DNA of 64,000 nucleotides, taken from contig NZ_JAAOXD010000001.1 of the NCBI RefSeq assembly GCF_014694315.1, positions 565,059-629,058 of the forward strand, given 5' to 3'. The notes beneath the pieces were generated by a model. That model did not search any database. It saw nothing but the letters and a program-made list of their open reading frames with translations, and was not told where the DNA came from. Shown in pieces: positions 24,122 to 33,425 of this stretch. Each line of letters begins with the position of its first letter. Within the stretch, counting starts at the first letter, position 1. Origin of the DNA: Arthrobacter ipis (GTDB lineage Bacteria > Actinomycetota > Actinomycetes > Actinomycetales > Micrococcaceae). Position numbers and translations under genes: made by a program.

Positions 24122-25351
24122 GTGCGCATAGTCCTCGGAGTCGGGGGAGGGATCGCCGCTTACAAGGTGGCATCGCTCCTCCGGCTTTTTACTGAAACCG
24201 GTCATGACGTCACCGTCATCCCCACGGAAGCAGCCACCCGATTTGTCGGCGTGGCCACCTGGGAGGCGTTGTCGGGCAACCCGGTGACCAACAGCGTCTT
24301 CGACGACGTCGACCAAGTGAAGCACGTCCGGCTCGGCCACGAGGCAGACCTGATCGTGGTTGCACCGGCCACAGCCGACCTCCTGGCCCGTGCCGCCACC
24401 GGCCAAGCCAACGACCTGCTCACCAACACGCTGCTCATGGCGCGCGGCCCGGTGCTGTTCGCCCCTGCCATGCACACTGAGATGTGGCAGCATGCGGCGA
24501 CCCAGGCCAACGTCGAGACGCTGCGCAGCCGCGGCGTGGCGGTCCTGGAACCCGCGAGCGGCCGGCTGACCGGCAGCGATTCCGGCCCCGGACGCCTGCC
24601 CGAGCCGGAAGCCATTTTCGAAGCGGCCATGGCATTGGCACACGGCCTCCAGGTGGACGCCCCGCTGTCCGGCCGCACCGTAACCATCAGCGCCGGCGGC
24701 ACCCGGGAGCCCCTGGACCCCGTCCGGTTCCTCGGCAACCGCTCCTCCGGCAAGCAGGGCGTGGCGCTGGCCGCCGCCGCCCGCGACGCCGGAGCCACCG
24801 TGCGGCTCGTAGCCGCCCACATGGAGGTGCCCGCCCCGGCGGGTGTCGAACTGATCGCCGTCGAAACTGCACTGCAGCTCCGTGAAGTCATGCTGGCAGC
24901 GGCGGCCGGGTCCGACGTCGTCATCATGGCGGCGGCGGTGGCCGACTTCCGGCCGGCGGAGGTTTCCGGAAGCAAAATCAAGAAGCGGGACGACACCGCC
25001 GACCCCGTCATCACGCTGGTACGCAACCCCGACATCCTGCAAGAGCTCGTGGAAGTCCGTGACGCCGCGGGCAGCAGCCAGCTCGTGGTGGGCTTTGCCG
25101 CCGAGACTGGCGATGAGCAGGGCGATGTGCTGTCCTACGCCGAGGCGAAACTGAAGCGCAAGGGCTGCGACCTGCTGGTGGTGAACCACGTGGGCGCTGA
25201 CAAGGTGTTCGGCCAGGACAACAACTCCGTGGTCATCCTGTCGCGGGCCGGTTCCGAACCCCAGTCGGCGTCCGGCTCCAAGCAGGACGTCGCCGCCATT
25301 GTCATTGACCGCGTCGGCTCCGAACTAAGCCGGGTCTTTCCGCGAACCTGA
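24122..25351 (+). CDS. coaBC: Bifunctional phosphopantothenoylcysteine decarboxylase / phosphopantothenate--cysteine ligase
   Basis: Carries out two consecutive steps of coenzyme A synthesis. The 409-aa protein has the FMN-dependent CoaC part (residues 1-185) with GVGGGIAAYKVASLL, catalytic His in HVRLGHEADLIVVAPATAD near 62-80, and the substrate motif PAMHTEMW near 116. The CoaB part follows with SAGGTREPLDPVRFLGNRSSGKQG (about 192-215), AAAVADFRP near 276 and the CTP-site KIKK. The start is GTG 24122. It lies 40 nt after rpoZ and before metK. Confidence 0.96.
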   Translation: MRIVLGVGGGIAAYKVASLLRLFTETGHDVTVIPTEAATRFVGVATWEALSGNPVTNSVFDDVDQVKHVRLGHEADLIVVAPATADLLARAATGQANDLLTNTLLMARGPVLFAPAMHTEMWQHAATQANVETLRSRGVAVLEPASGRLTGSDSGPGRLPEPEAIFEAAMALAHGLQVDAPLSGRTVTISAGGTREPLDPVRFLGNRSSGKQGVALAAAARDAGATVRLVAAHMEVPAPAGVELIAVETALQLREVMLAAAAGSDVVIMAAAVADFRPAEVSGSKIKKRDDTADPVITLVRNPDILQELVEVRDAAGSSQLVVGFAAETGDEQGDVLSYAEAKLKRKGCDLLVVNHVGADKVFGQDNNSVVILSRAGSEPQSASGSKQDVAAIVIDRVGSELSRVFPRT

Positions 25352-25427
25352 TGGGCGTAAGCAACGTCTCCTTAGCATGGGGACACACGCCGCCGCCCCG
25401 CCGTTTGCCAACCAGTAAGGTAGTTGA

Positions 25428-26663
25428 GTGACTTTACCGCTGCACATTCCAGAATCCCACGGGTCCGCACCCGCCGCGCTTCGGCTCTTCACCTCGGAGT
25501 CGGTCACTGAAGGGCACCCGGACAAGATCTGTGACCAGATCAGTGATGCGATCCTGGACGCCCTGCTGGACAAGGACCCCGAGTCCCGCGTCGCCGTCGA
25601 GACCATGGCCACCACCGGCTTGGTCCACGTGGCCGGCGAAGTGACCACCGACGCGTACGTCGAAATTCCGCAGATTGTCCGCGAGACCATCCTGGGCATC
25701 GGTTACGACTCCTCGGCCAACGGCTTCGACGGCGCACGCTGCGGCGTTTCCGTGTCCATCGGGCAGCAGTCCAACGACATCGCCGGCGGCGTCTTCAATT
25801 CCCTGGAGGCCCGCGAAGGCCGCCAGGAGGACGACTACGACCTGCAGGGCGCCGGCGACCAGGGCCTGATGTTCGGCTACGCCAGCGACGAGACCCCGTC
25901 CTACATGCCCACGCCGATCTGGATCGCGCACCGTCTCTCGGAGCGGCTCACCGAGGTCCGCAAGAACGGCGAACTCGCCTACCTCCGTCCGGACGGCAAG
26001 ACCCAGGCCACCATCGGGTACGACGGCGACCGGCCGGTTTCCGTGGAAACCGTCGTGATCTCCAGCCAGCACGCCGACGGCTTCAGCCTCGACCAGCTTC
26101 GGGCTGACCTCGCGACGCACGTCATTGACCCCGTCCTCGCCCTCGCGGACCTCGACATTTCGCGCACCAACAACATCCTGAACCCCGCTGGCGCCTTCGT
26201 GATCGGCGGCCCGGTGGGCGACGCCGGACTCACCGGCCGCAAGATCATCGTGGACACCTACGGCGGCATGGCCCGGCACGGCGGCGGCGCCTTCTCCGGC
26301 AAGGACCCGTCCAAGGTGGACCGCTCCGCGGCGTACGCCATGCGGTGGGTTGCCAAGAACGTGGTGGCCGCCGGACTCGCCAAGCGCGCCGAGATCCAGA
26401 TCGCCTACGCGATCGGCCAGGCCCGCCCGGTGGGAACCTACGTCGAGACGTTCGGGACCGAGACCGTGGACCCGGCAAAGATCAGCGCCGCGATTGCGGA
26501 AATTTTCGACCTGCGCCCGCGCGCCATCATCGACGCCCTCGACCTCAAGCGTCCCATCTACGCCAAGACCGCAGCTCACGGCCACTTCGGCCGCGACGAT
26601 CCGGACTTCACCTGGGAGCGCCTGGACCGCGTGGACGACCTGAAGGCGTACTTCAACGCCTGA
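25428..26663 (+). CDS. metK: S-adenosylmethionine synthetase
   Basis: Forms S-adenosylmethionine from methionine and ATP. The 411-aa protein has [20 protein letters not shown] (residues 21-40), the ATP motif [12 protein letters not shown] (about 141) and the P-loop-like [19 protein letters not shown] (about 285-303). The start GTG 25428 gives an N-terminus some 18 residues longer than the shortest homologs, which is usual in actinobacteria. The 76-nt gap upstream shows no SAM riboswitch-like structure by eye. Confidence 0.97.
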   Translation: MTLPLHIPESHGSAPAALRLFTSESVTEGHPDKICDQISDAILDALLDKDPESRVAVETMATTGLVHVAGEVTTDAYVEIPQIVRETILGIGYDSSANGFDGARCGVSVSIGQQSNDIAGGVFNSLEAREGRQEDDYDLQGAGDQGLMFGYASDETPSYMPTPIWIAHRLSERLTEVRKNGELAYLRPDGKTQATIGYDGDRPVSVETVVISSQHADGFSLDQLRADLATHVIDPVLALADLDISRTNNILNPAGAFVIGGPVGDAGLTGRKIIVDTYGGMARHGGGAFSGKDPSKVDRSAAYAMRWVAKNVVAAGLAKRAEIQIAYAIGQARPVGTYVETFGTETVDPAKISAAIAEIFDLRPRAIIDALDLKRPIYAKTAAHGHFGRDDPDFTWERLDRVDDLKAYFNA

Positions 26664-26750
26664 ACCGTCCCGTCCGTGGCCATCAGCAGCCGGGAAATGT
26701 CAGACCCGTGTGATTGGCTGATGAGTAACCCAGGACGGAGGTGAAGCGCC

Positions 26751-26840
26751 ATGTCTTCTAACGGCACTTCTTCAAGCGCAATGTCTTCAAACGGCATGCC
26801 TTCAAGTGCGATGTCTTCGAGCGGCACGTCTTCGCATCCC
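26751..26840 (+). repeat. Six 15-nt tandem units coding the PriA N-terminus
   Basis: Six 15-nt units, each close to ATGTCTTCAAACGGC, run without gaps from the start codon. Pairs of units make three decapeptides, MSSNGTSSSA, MSSNGMPSSA and MSSSGTSSHP. The array lies inside the coding frame just after a strong GGAGGTGA ribosome-binding site. Confidence 0.9.
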
Positions 26841-28961
26841 ACGCCGGAGCCGTTGCAGCTGTCACTGCTGCAGGGGTTCCCGGCCACGGCCAGGACCGCT
26901 GGCGGCCCGCCGCTGGCCGCCGTCTGCCCGGTTGCGCGCGTGCTCATTGAGTCGCCGCTGCCGCACCTGGACCGGCCGTTCGACTACAGCGTGCCCGCCG
27001 AACTGGATGATGACGCCCAGCCGGGCGTCCGCGTCCGGGTCAAGTTCAGCGGCCAGGAACTCGGCGGGTACATCCTGGACCGGGTTGAGGAGTCCGACGC
27101 CGGCCAGCCCCTCGTCCCGCTGCACAAGGTCGTCTCACCGGTCGCCGTCCTGACCCCCGCCATGCAGGAGCTCACCGGGCGGGTGGCTGCACGCTACGCG
27201 GGCACCGTCAGCGATGTGCTCCGCGTGGCCATCCCGCCGCGGGTGGTCAAGGTGGAGAAGGAATTTGCCGGCGCCGAACCGGCCGCTTCTGCTGAACCGG
27301 CAACGCAGGCCCCGGCGGACCACGACCTGTCCGGCTCCGCGTGGACCAGGTACCGGAACGGCGCCGCTTTCCTCCGCCATCTCGCATCGGGAGGCTCGCC
27401 CCGGGCTGCCCTCAGTGCCCTGCAGGGGTTCGGCCCGGACGGCTGGCCGGGGCTCATTGCGGACGCTGTGGCGGCGGTCCGGCAATCCGGACGTGGCGCC
27501 GTCGTCGTCGTTCCCGACTACCGCGACCTCGACCGGGTCCAGACAGCCCTCGAGGACATCCTGCCCGCCGAAGACGTTGCCCGGCTGACGGCCGACGACG
27601 GCCAAACACCCCGGTACCGCAACTATCTCAGGATCCTCAAGGGCACGGCGGGCGTCGCCGTGGGCACCCGCTCGGCGGCCTATGCCCCCGTGCGGAACCT
27701 GGGTCTCGTGGTGTGCTGGGACGACGGCGACGACCTGCACGTGGAGCAGCGTTCCCCGTACGCGCACACCCGCGAGGTGCTGCTGCTGCGTGCCGGGCAG
27801 GAGGGGGCTGCCTGCCTGCTGGCCGGGCACGCGCGGAGCACCGAAGTGCAGCGGTTGGTGGACGCCGGCTGGGCGATGCCCGTGGACGCCGAACGCACGG
27901 TGCTCCGCCGTACTGTTCCCCGGGTCCTCAACACCGCGGACAGCTTTGAGCAGGAGCGCGACCCGCTCGCCCGGCTGGCCAGGCTGCCGGGGGCGGCGTG
28001 GCGCACCGCCAAGGAGGCCCTCGAACGCGGCCCGGTCCTGGTGCAGGTTGCCCGTGCTGGCTATGCGCCGTCGCTGGCGTGCGAAACCTGCCGGGAACCC
28101 GCACGCTGCCCGTCCTGCCAGGGGCCGCTCGCCATCGCAGGCAGCGCAGCTGTGCCTCAATGCCGCTGGTGTTCGACGCCGGCACCTACCTGGCGCTGCG
28201 CGCACTGCCACGGCACCCGGCTGCGCCGCGGTGCGGCCGGTGTACTCCGCACGGCGGAGGAATTGGGCCGGGCGTTTCCCGGCAAGGCCGTGGTGACGTC
28301 CTCCGGGCAGAACGTCAAGGCCACGGTGCCGGATGCCGGCGCGCTGGTGGTGGCCACGGTGGGTGCCGAACCCGTGGCGCCGGGCGGATACGCCGCGGCG
28401 CTGCTGCTCGATGGCGATTCACTGCTGCGCCGGGAGAACCTCCGCGCGGGCGAAGACGCCGTGCGGCGCTGGTTCAATGCCGCTGCCCTGGTCCGGCCGG
28501 CCACCGAGGGCGGGCTGGTCGTCATCACCGCGGACGACACTGCCGCCGTCGGAGCATTGCTGCGGTGGGACCCTTCGGGCTATGCCCAGCGGGAGCTGGG
28601 CCTGCGCACTGAGCTGCAGCTGCCCCCGGCGGTGAGGGTCGCCGCCGTCACCGGCGGCAGCACCGCCGTCGGCCACTTCACCGCCTCAGCCACAAAGCTA
28701 CTGGCCGCCGAGGGAGTGGAGCTGCGCATTGCGGGCCCGGCGCCGCTGCTTCAGACGGCAAGCATCCAGACCCCGAGCACCCCGACACCGGGCGCTCAGG
28801 CACCGGGCTCGGAAAACGTGGACGTGCGCACGCTGCTGTTCATCCCGTACGCGCAGGCCGCCACCGTGACCAGGGTGCTTCGGGCTGCGAAAGCCGCAGG
28901 GGCGGCGAAGCGAACCGAGGACCCGGTGCAGCTGCGGCTCGACGGCGTTGACGTGCTCTAG
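26751..28961 (+). CDS. priA: Primosomal protein N' PriA, helicase-motif-lacking actinobacterial form
   Basis: Replication-restart protein of 736 aa. The N-terminal 3'-DNA-binding domain is clear (VARVLIESPLPHLDRPFDYSVPAEL near residues 63-87, VRVKFSGQELGGYILDR). The zinc-binding Cys pairs are intact (CETCREPARCPSC near 444-456, CRWCSTPAPTWRCAHC). The Walker A and DEEH boxes of true PriA are missing: the DEEH position reads CWDDGDDLHVEQR. This matches the known actinobacterial PriA group thought to lack helicase activity. ATG 26751 is supported by GGAGGTGA, so the Ser-rich decapeptide repeats at residues 1-30 are translated. It is convergent with the glycosyltransferase gene. Confidence 0.92.
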   Translation: MSSNGTSSSAMSSNGMPSSAMSSSGTSSHPTPEPLQLSLLQGFPATARTAGGPPLAAVCPVARVLIESPLPHLDRPFDYSVPAELDDDAQPGVRVRVKFSGQELGGYILDRVEESDAGQPLVPLHKVVSPVAVLTPAMQELTGRVAARYAGTVSDVLRVAIPPRVVKVEKEFAGAEPAASAEPATQAPADHDLSGSAWTRYRNGAAFLRHLASGGSPRAALSALQGFGPDGWPGLIADAVAAVRQSGRGAVVVVPDYRDLDRVQTALEDILPAEDVARLTADDGQTPRYRNYLRILKGTAGVAVGTRSAAYAPVRNLGLVVCWDDGDDLHVEQRSPYAHTREVLLLRAGQEGAACLLAGHARSTEVQRLVDAGWAMPVDAERTVLRRTVPRVLNTADSFEQERDPLARLARLPGAAWRTAKEALERGPVLVQVARAGYAPSLACETCREPARCPSCQGPLAIAGSAAVPQCRWCSTPAPTWRCAHCHGTRLRRGAAGVLRTAEELGRAFPGKAVVTSSGQNVKATVPDAGALVVATVGAEPVAPGGYAAALLLDGDSLLRRENLRAGEDAVRRWFNAAALVRPATEGGLVVITADDTAAVGALLRWDPSGYAQRELGLRTELQLPPAVRVAAVTGGSTAVGHFTASATKLLAAEGVELRIAGPAPLLQTASIQTPSTPTPGAQAPGSENVDVRTLLFIPYAQAATVTRVLRAAKAAGAAKRTEDPVQLRLDGVDVL

Positions 28962-28980
28962 GGCCCTGACGTGCTCTGAC
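28949..28980 (+). repeat. 18-nt duplication across the priA stop codon
   Basis: TGACGTGCTCTAG at 28949-28961, which ends in the priA stop, is repeated 18 nt later as TGACGTGCTCTGA. A second in-frame stop (TGA 28977) thus backs up the TAG at 28959. It is a minimal, two-copy version of the gene-end arrays seen elsewhere in the window. Confidence 0.75.
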
Positions 28981-29012
28981 GATTCGACGTCGGCCGGTTG
29001 GGGGCTGCCCGG

Positions 29013-30089
29013 TTACCGGCGGCGGAGTGCCATGACTTCTGCCGCCACGTCCACTAGCTGGCGGGCGGATTCGTCCCAGCTGAACTGCTGCGCCCGTGCA
29101 ACCGACCGCCGCGACACGTCCTGCCAGTGCTGCCGGTCGCCGAGGCTACGGACGGCGGCGGCGAACTCCGTCGCCGACTCCGGATCGACGTAGGCGGCGG
29201 TGTCCGCCCCCACCTCGCGGAAGATCGGAATGTCGCTGGCGATCACCGGTGTGCCCAGCGCCATCGCCTCTACCAGGGGCAGACCATAGCCTTCGGCCTT
29301 GGACAGGGTGACCAGCGCGGTAGTTCGGTTGAGGAGCGCCGTGTATTCGTCGTCGGTGACACCGTTATGGAACACCACGTTGGCTCCGGAGGGGATCTGC
29401 GCTTCAAGCTCGGCGCGGCGGTGCGGGGTGACCCGGCTGAGCAGGTGCAGGGTGTAGTCAGGCAGTTCGGCCATCCCGGCGAGCATGGTTTCGACGTTCT
29501 TGTAGGGCATGAATGAACCCATGTAGAGCAGCGTCTTCTCCGGCACCGCCGCCGGGTCGCGGGGCTGCTGGGCCGGCTGCGGAGCGTTGCTGACGATGCG
29601 CACCGGACGGCTGGTCAGGCGGTACTTGGCCATCAGCGCCTCCGTGGTCCTGCTGATGGTGGCGACGACGTCGGCCCGGTTCAGCAGCAGGCGCTGGGGC
29701 CAGAACGCCTTGTGGTACAGGCGCCACAGGATCCGGACCGGGGCCGGCAGGAAGCCCGGAGGTGCCGGGTGTTCGTAATAGATGAGGTCGTGCAGGGTGA
29801 GCACCAGGCCGTACTTGCGTCCCCACGTGCCCATCGTCTGCATGGGGCAGACCACCACGTCGGCGCCGAGCTGATTGACCTTCCGGGCCACGAATAGCTC
29901 GGCGGGGGAGAGCGGGCTGCTGATCAGCGTGTACGGAACGTCGGGAAGCAGGGCGAGTTGCCGCAGATCGCTGATGAGCATGGACACATCGGCGATCTTT
30001 GAGACGGCGGCAATGAGGCTGGAGCCGTAGCGGCTGATCCCGTCATGGTGGTCCGTCCGGGTGAAACGGGCATCGATGACTATCTTCAC
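29013..30089 (-). CDS. Glycosyltransferase family 4 (GT-B fold)
   Basis: A 358-aa protein with the two Rossmann-like halves of GT-B enzymes. The acceptor half opens MKIVIDARFTRTDHHDGISRY with the Gly-rich loop. The donor half has LLYMGSFMPYKNVETML near residue 193 and the EX7E-type nucleotide-sugar motif EGYGLPLVEAMALGTPVIASD near 270. Sugar donor and acceptor cannot be told from sequence. Its start overlaps the stop of the upstream alpha/beta hydrolase gene by 4 nt, so the two are coupled, with the aldo/keto reductase gene just upstream. A role in a cell-surface or small-molecule glycoside is possible but unproven. Confidence 0.88.
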   Translation of the reverse strand: MKIVIDARFTRTDHHDGISRYGSSLIAAVSKIADVSMLISDLRQLALLPDVPYTLISSPLSPAELFVARKVNQLGADVVVCPMQTMGTWGRKYGLVLTLHDLIYYEHPAPPGFLPAPVRILWRLYHKAFWPQRLLLNRADVVATISRTTEALMAKYRLTSRPVRIVSNAPQPAQQPRDPAAVPEKTLLYMGSFMPYKNVETMLAGMAELPDYTLHLLSRVTPHRRAELEAQIPSGANVVFHNGVTDDEYTALLNRTTALVTLSKAEGYGLPLVEAMALGTPVIASDIPIFREVGADTAAYVDPESATEFAAAVRSLGDRQHWQDVSRRSVARAQQFSWDESARQLVDVAAEVMALRRR

Positions 30090-31015
30090 GCGGGGTGGTC
30101 CTTAAGGAATCGGCGGATGAATCCTGCGGCAGGTTCTGGCGTTTCGTAGTGGATCAGGTGGCCGACGCCCGGGATGACGTCCAGCGTTGCGTCCGGAAGC
30201 AGCCCGGCCAGGCGGTGCTGGTCCCGCAGCAGGGCGATTTCATCCTTTTCGCCGGCGATGAGCAGCACGGGCAGGGTGAGCCTGGGCGCGACTTCGGCCA
30301 CGTTGCTGCTGACGGACGCCGTGAACGATTCCAACAGGCTGTCCCGGTTGGCGAACGCACTGAAGTACGCGTGGTGCTGGCCGTGGATGAACCGCAGCAG
30401 GTCCTTGTCCTTCGTTTTCGCCATGGCCATGCTCATCACCCGCACGATGAGGGGGCTGCGGAGCAAGGCCAGTCCAAGTGGGCGGGGGAGACGCGCGGAG
30501 AGGCGGTAGTACAGAACGGCCAGCCGGGTCATGAGGCCTTTGGGGCCTTCGAGCGCGGGCGACGCGATGGGATTGACCAGGATTAGCGGGCGGACCGCGT
30601 CCGGATGCGCTGCTACGAAATGGGCGGCCACGATGGAGCCAAAGGAGTGTCCCAGCAATACGGTGTCCGGCCCGAGTCCGAGCGCCGCCATGAAGTCGCT
30701 GATGAACCTTCCGTAGCGCTCCACGCTGTGGGCGGCGTCGGTGAATGCTCCGGAGCTGCCAAACCCGGGAAGGTCCGGCATGATCAGGCGCATCTCGGGC
30801 AGCTGGTCGGCCACCCGCAGCAGACCGTGGTGGTCGCCGCGGAAGCCGTGGATGACCAGGATGCTCCGGGTGTCAGCCGTGGTCTTTTCGGGTTCGTAGA
30901 CCCAGTAGGCAACGTTGCTGCCCGCCAGTTGCACAGTGGATGCACGGGTGCGGGCGGCGAGTCCGCTGCTGACGAAGGATGGTGCTGTAGCGGGCTCGGA
31001 GTCGGCTGTTCTCAT
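30086..31015 (-). CDS. Alpha/beta hydrolase
   Basis: A 309-aa alpha/beta hydrolase. The N-terminal oxyanion region is LVIHGFRGDHHG (residues 53-64). The nucleophile elbow is LLGHSFGSIVA with Ser near 124, and the catalytic His is in GVGHLIHYETP near 286. An acidic member is likely in GEKDEIALL near 256. No signal peptide or membrane segment is evident, so it is probably cytoplasmic. The substrate is unknown. It starts 13 nt after the aldo/keto reductase gene and overlaps the glycosyltransferase gene, which suggests a three-gene transcript. Confidence 0.88.
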   Translation of the reverse strand: MRTADSEPATAPSFVSSGLAARTRASTVQLAGSNVAYWVYEPEKTTADTRSILVIHGFRGDHHGLLRVADQLPEMRLIMPDLPGFGSSGAFTDAAHSVERYGRFISDFMAALGLGPDTVLLGHSFGSIVAAHFVAAHPDAVRPLILVNPIASPALEGPKGLMTRLAVLYYRLSARLPRPLGLALLRSPLIVRVMSMAMAKTKDKDLLRFIHGQHHAYFSAFANRDSLLESFTASVSSNVAEVAPRLTLPVLLIAGEKDEIALLRDQHRLAGLLPDATLDVIPGVGHLIHYETPEPAAGFIRRFLKDHPA

Positions 31016-31028
31016 GTGCTGGGGAGTC

Positions 31029-31898
31029 CTAGTTAACGTTGTCGGGGTGGGAGCCTGTGCGGTGGCCGCGCTCCAGGGCTTCGATGTCCGTCATGTCCAG
31101 CGCTGAGAGCTCGAAGCCGAAGACGTCTAGGTTCTCGCGGATCCTGGCGGCGGAGCTTGCCTTCGGGATGGTGACGTTGCCCAGCTGCAGCTGCCATCGC
31201 AGGATAATCTGTGCGGCGCTCACCTTGTGCTCGGCCGCGAGGGCGCCGATAACGGGATCCTCCAGCACCTGGCCGCGGCCCAGCGGGCTCCACGCCTCGG
31301 TGAGGATTCCCAGCCCGGCGTGCTTCTCCCGGAGCTCGGCCTGCTGCAGCCACGGATGCAGTTCAATCTGGTTCACGGCCGGCACTACCTCGGCTGTTTC
31401 CAGCAGTTGGTCCAGGTGCTGGGGCTGGAAGTTGGACACGCCGATGGCACGGACCTTGCCCTCGCGGTACAGCGTTTCCATGGCCCGGTACGTTTCCTGG
31501 AACAGTCCCCGCTTCGCGCACGGCCAGTGGATAAGGTACATGTCCACGTATTCCAGCCCGAGGTTGATCATGGACCTGTCGAAAGCCCGCAGCGTCGCGT
31601 CGTAGCCGTGGTCGTCGTTCCACACCTTGGTGGTGATGAAGAGGTCCTCGCGCGAGGTCCCGGGTGCGGCCTCGCCGGAACCGCCGGTGACGGCTTCCGC
31701 GGCGAACACCTCGACAAGGCCGCGCGCCACCCCAGACTCATTCCCGTACATGGCCGCAGTATCGAAATGACGGTACCCGGCTCCCAGGGCCGTGGCCACC
31801 AGGTTGGCGGTGTCTTTCGGTGCAACCTTGTAAAGCCCGAAACCCAACTGGTCGATCAGCACGCCGTTGTTCAGGCGGAGCCGGGGTGAGGTAGTCAT
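31029..31898 (-). CDS. Aldo/keto reductase
   Basis: NADPH-dependent oxidoreductase of 289 aa with the AKR catalytic tetrad visible: Asp and Tyr in DTAAMYGNE (about residues 45-53), Lys in FITTKVWND (about 91), and His in YLIHWPCAK (about 126). GVSNFQPQHLDQLL near 156 and the C-terminal coenzyme motif TIPKASSAARIRENLD near 255 are typical. It resembles the 2,5-diketo-gluconate reductase/plant-stress group, but the substrate is not assignable. It is first of a likely three-gene minus-strand unit with the hydrolase and glycosyltransferase. Confidence 0.92.
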   Translation of the reverse strand: MTTSPRLRLNNGVLIDQLGFGLYKVAPKDTANLVATALGAGYRHFDTAAMYGNESGVARGLVEVFAAEAVTGGSGEAAPGTSREDLFITTKVWNDDHGYDATLRAFDRSMINLGLEYVDMYLIHWPCAKRGLFQETYRAMETLYREGKVRAIGVSNFQPQHLDQLLETAEVVPAVNQIELHPWLQQAELREKHAGLGILTEAWSPLGRGQVLEDPVIGALAAEHKVSAAQIILRWQLQLGNVTIPKASSAARIRENLDVFGFELSALDMTDIEALERGHRTGSHPDNVN

Positions 31899-31987
31899 GG
31901 TTACGACTCTACCGATACCGCGACGCGCCGCGGGTGACCGGCAGGCGCAGTTTCAGTCCCGGCGCCGGCCCGGCCCGAGGAGAACGG

Positions 31988-32350
31988 TCAGCCCCAGCAG
32001 AGGCAGAAGGGGTGGCCGGCGGGGTCCGCGTAGACCTGGAAGCCTTCCGCGGAGGTGATGTCCTCGGCGGGCTTCAGCAGGCGCGCACCCAGGGACAGGG
32101 CCTCATCGTGGGCAGACGCGACGTCCTCAACGTACAGGTCCAGATGGATCTGCTGTGGGTTCCCGTCCGGCCATTCCGGCGGCACGTGGTTGGGTGCGAG
32201 TTGAAAGCCCAGGCGCGGTTTCCCGTCGACACTGACGGTGTGCCAGTCATCCTCTGCGTCCACGGTGCCGCCCAGCAGGCCGGCCCAGAAGGCGCTCTCG
32301 GCCGGAAGGTCGGGGGCGTCGAACACAACGATCTCTCTGGTGATTTTCAT
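31988..32350 (-). CDS. VOC family protein (glyoxalase/bleomycin resistance-like)
   Basis: A 120-aa single vicinal-oxygen-chelate domain with two beta-alpha-beta-beta-beta modules. I start it at ATG 32350 (MKITREIVVFDAPDLPAESAFW), which has AAGGATG upstream; the longer reading frame has no such site. Metal-ligand-type residues appear in QIHLDLYVEDVASAHDEAL and the terminal DPAGHPFCLCWG. Members act as glyoxalases, dioxygenases or resistance proteins, so the function is open. It lies between the aldo/keto reductase and the SorC-type regulator, with gaps of about 90 nt on each side. Confidence 0.85.
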   Translation of the reverse strand: MKITREIVVFDAPDLPAESAFWAGLLGGTVDAEDDWHTVSVDGKPRLGFQLAPNHVPPEWPDGNPQQIHLDLYVEDVASAHDEALSLGARLLKPAEDITSAEGFQVYADPAGHPFCLCWG

Positions 32351-32435
32351 GCGGTCATCCTTGCATGGCCGCCGCGATTTTCCGAGAGCCTCACACCAGT
32401 TTTCGTCGGGTGGGTCCTGGCTGGCAGGGCGTCGC

Positions 32436-33398
32436 TCAGTTCCCGTTCTTAAAGCTGACCAGGCGCCGCGCCGAGGCCTCATCGAGGATCAGATCCGTGG
32501 CCAGCCCGGCCACCAGCGCCCCCCGGAGCCCATTGATCTTTGACGCGCCGGAGACCACGCAGATCCGCCGGCGTACCTGGCGCAGTTGGTCCAGGGAAGG
32601 TCCGGTGGAGCGTTCATTCAGCGTGATGCCGTCAGAGGAGCCGTCGCCTCGGAAGAAGACCGTGGCCACGTCACCGACGACGTCGGACTTCGCCAGCGTG
32701 ACCAGGTCGTCCTCGTCGAGGTAGCCGCCGGCGTACACGTGGCTCGGGTAGTCGGCATCCACCGAACCCACGCCAAAGATCGCAATGCTCATGCGGGACT
32801 GCAGGTCGAGGATGCGCTGCACGCTCCGCTCATTCCACATCGCGGTCTTCGTGGCGGCATGGTCGAAGAAGGCCGGTACGGGAAACTGTTCAACCCGGGC
32901 CCCGTAGGCGCTGCCGAAGCGCCGCATGATGTCGCTGGCGTAGGTGATGCCGGTGGTCTGCATGTTGCCCGCGCCGTTCAGCTGCACCACCACGCTGTCG
33001 TGGGTGATCTTGCGCGTCAGATGCCGGCTCACGGCGCTGAGGGTCGAGCCCCAAGCCACGCCGATGATGGCGTTGGAGTCCACGAGCGGTCCGATGGTGC
33101 GCGCGGCCTGCATGGCCACGCGGTCCAGCGTCTCCGCCTCGTTCAGGGTGTCCAGGACGGGCACCACGTGCACATCCACCTTGTACTGCGCCCGGATCAA
33201 CCGCTCCAGTTCCGGCCCTGTGTCATGCGGACTGCGGATCTGGATCTGCACCAGGCCGGTCTCCCGCGCCGTCGAGAGCAGCCGGGAAACCGTGGAGCGG
33301 GAGGTCCGTAATTCCCGTGCGATGGCGTCCATAGTGAGGTCCTGCATGTAGTAAAGCTGGGCGGCGCGCAGCGCTTCGGAATGTCGGGGACGGGGCAT
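32436..33398 (-). CDS. SorC/DeoR-type sugar-binding transcriptional regulator (glycerol gene neighbour)
   Basis: A 320-aa regulator with an N-terminal helix-turn-helix (residues 8-55, YYMQDLTMDAIARELRTSRSTVSRLL) and a large effector-binding domain of the SorC/CggR type. The latter includes VGVAWGSTLSAVSRHL in the DNA form GVAWGSTLS near 110, VYAGGYLDEDDLVTL near 220 and a phosphosugar-like ICVVSGASKINGLRGAL. The start is ATG 33398 with GGAACG upstream; the longer frame to 33662 would run across the glpD promoter. It is divergent from glpD-glpF-glpK, so it likely controls that operon with glycerol-3-phosphate or a related phosphosugar as effector (inference). Confidence 0.88.
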   Translation of the reverse strand: MPRPRHSEALRAAQLYYMQDLTMDAIARELRTSRSTVSRLLSTARETGLVQIQIRSPHDTGPELERLIRAQYKVDVHVVPVLDTLNEAETLDRVAMQAARTIGPLVDSNAIIGVAWGSTLSAVSRHLTRKITHDSVVVQLNGAGNMQTTGITYASDIMRRFGSAYGARVEQFPVPAFFDHAATKTAMWNERSVQRILDLQSRMSIAIFGVGSVDADYPSHVYAGGYLDEDDLVTLAKSDVVGDVATVFFRGDGSSDGITLNERSTGPSLDQLRQVRRRICVVSGASKINGLRGALVAGLATDLILDEASARRLVSFKNGN

Positions 33399-33425
33399 GC
33401 ATCGTTCCGTTCTGCACGTTTGTGC

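Noticed and set aside
25352-25427. SAM riboswitch upstream of metK
   Set aside because: The gap is only 76 nt and shows no SAM-riboswitch-like helices.
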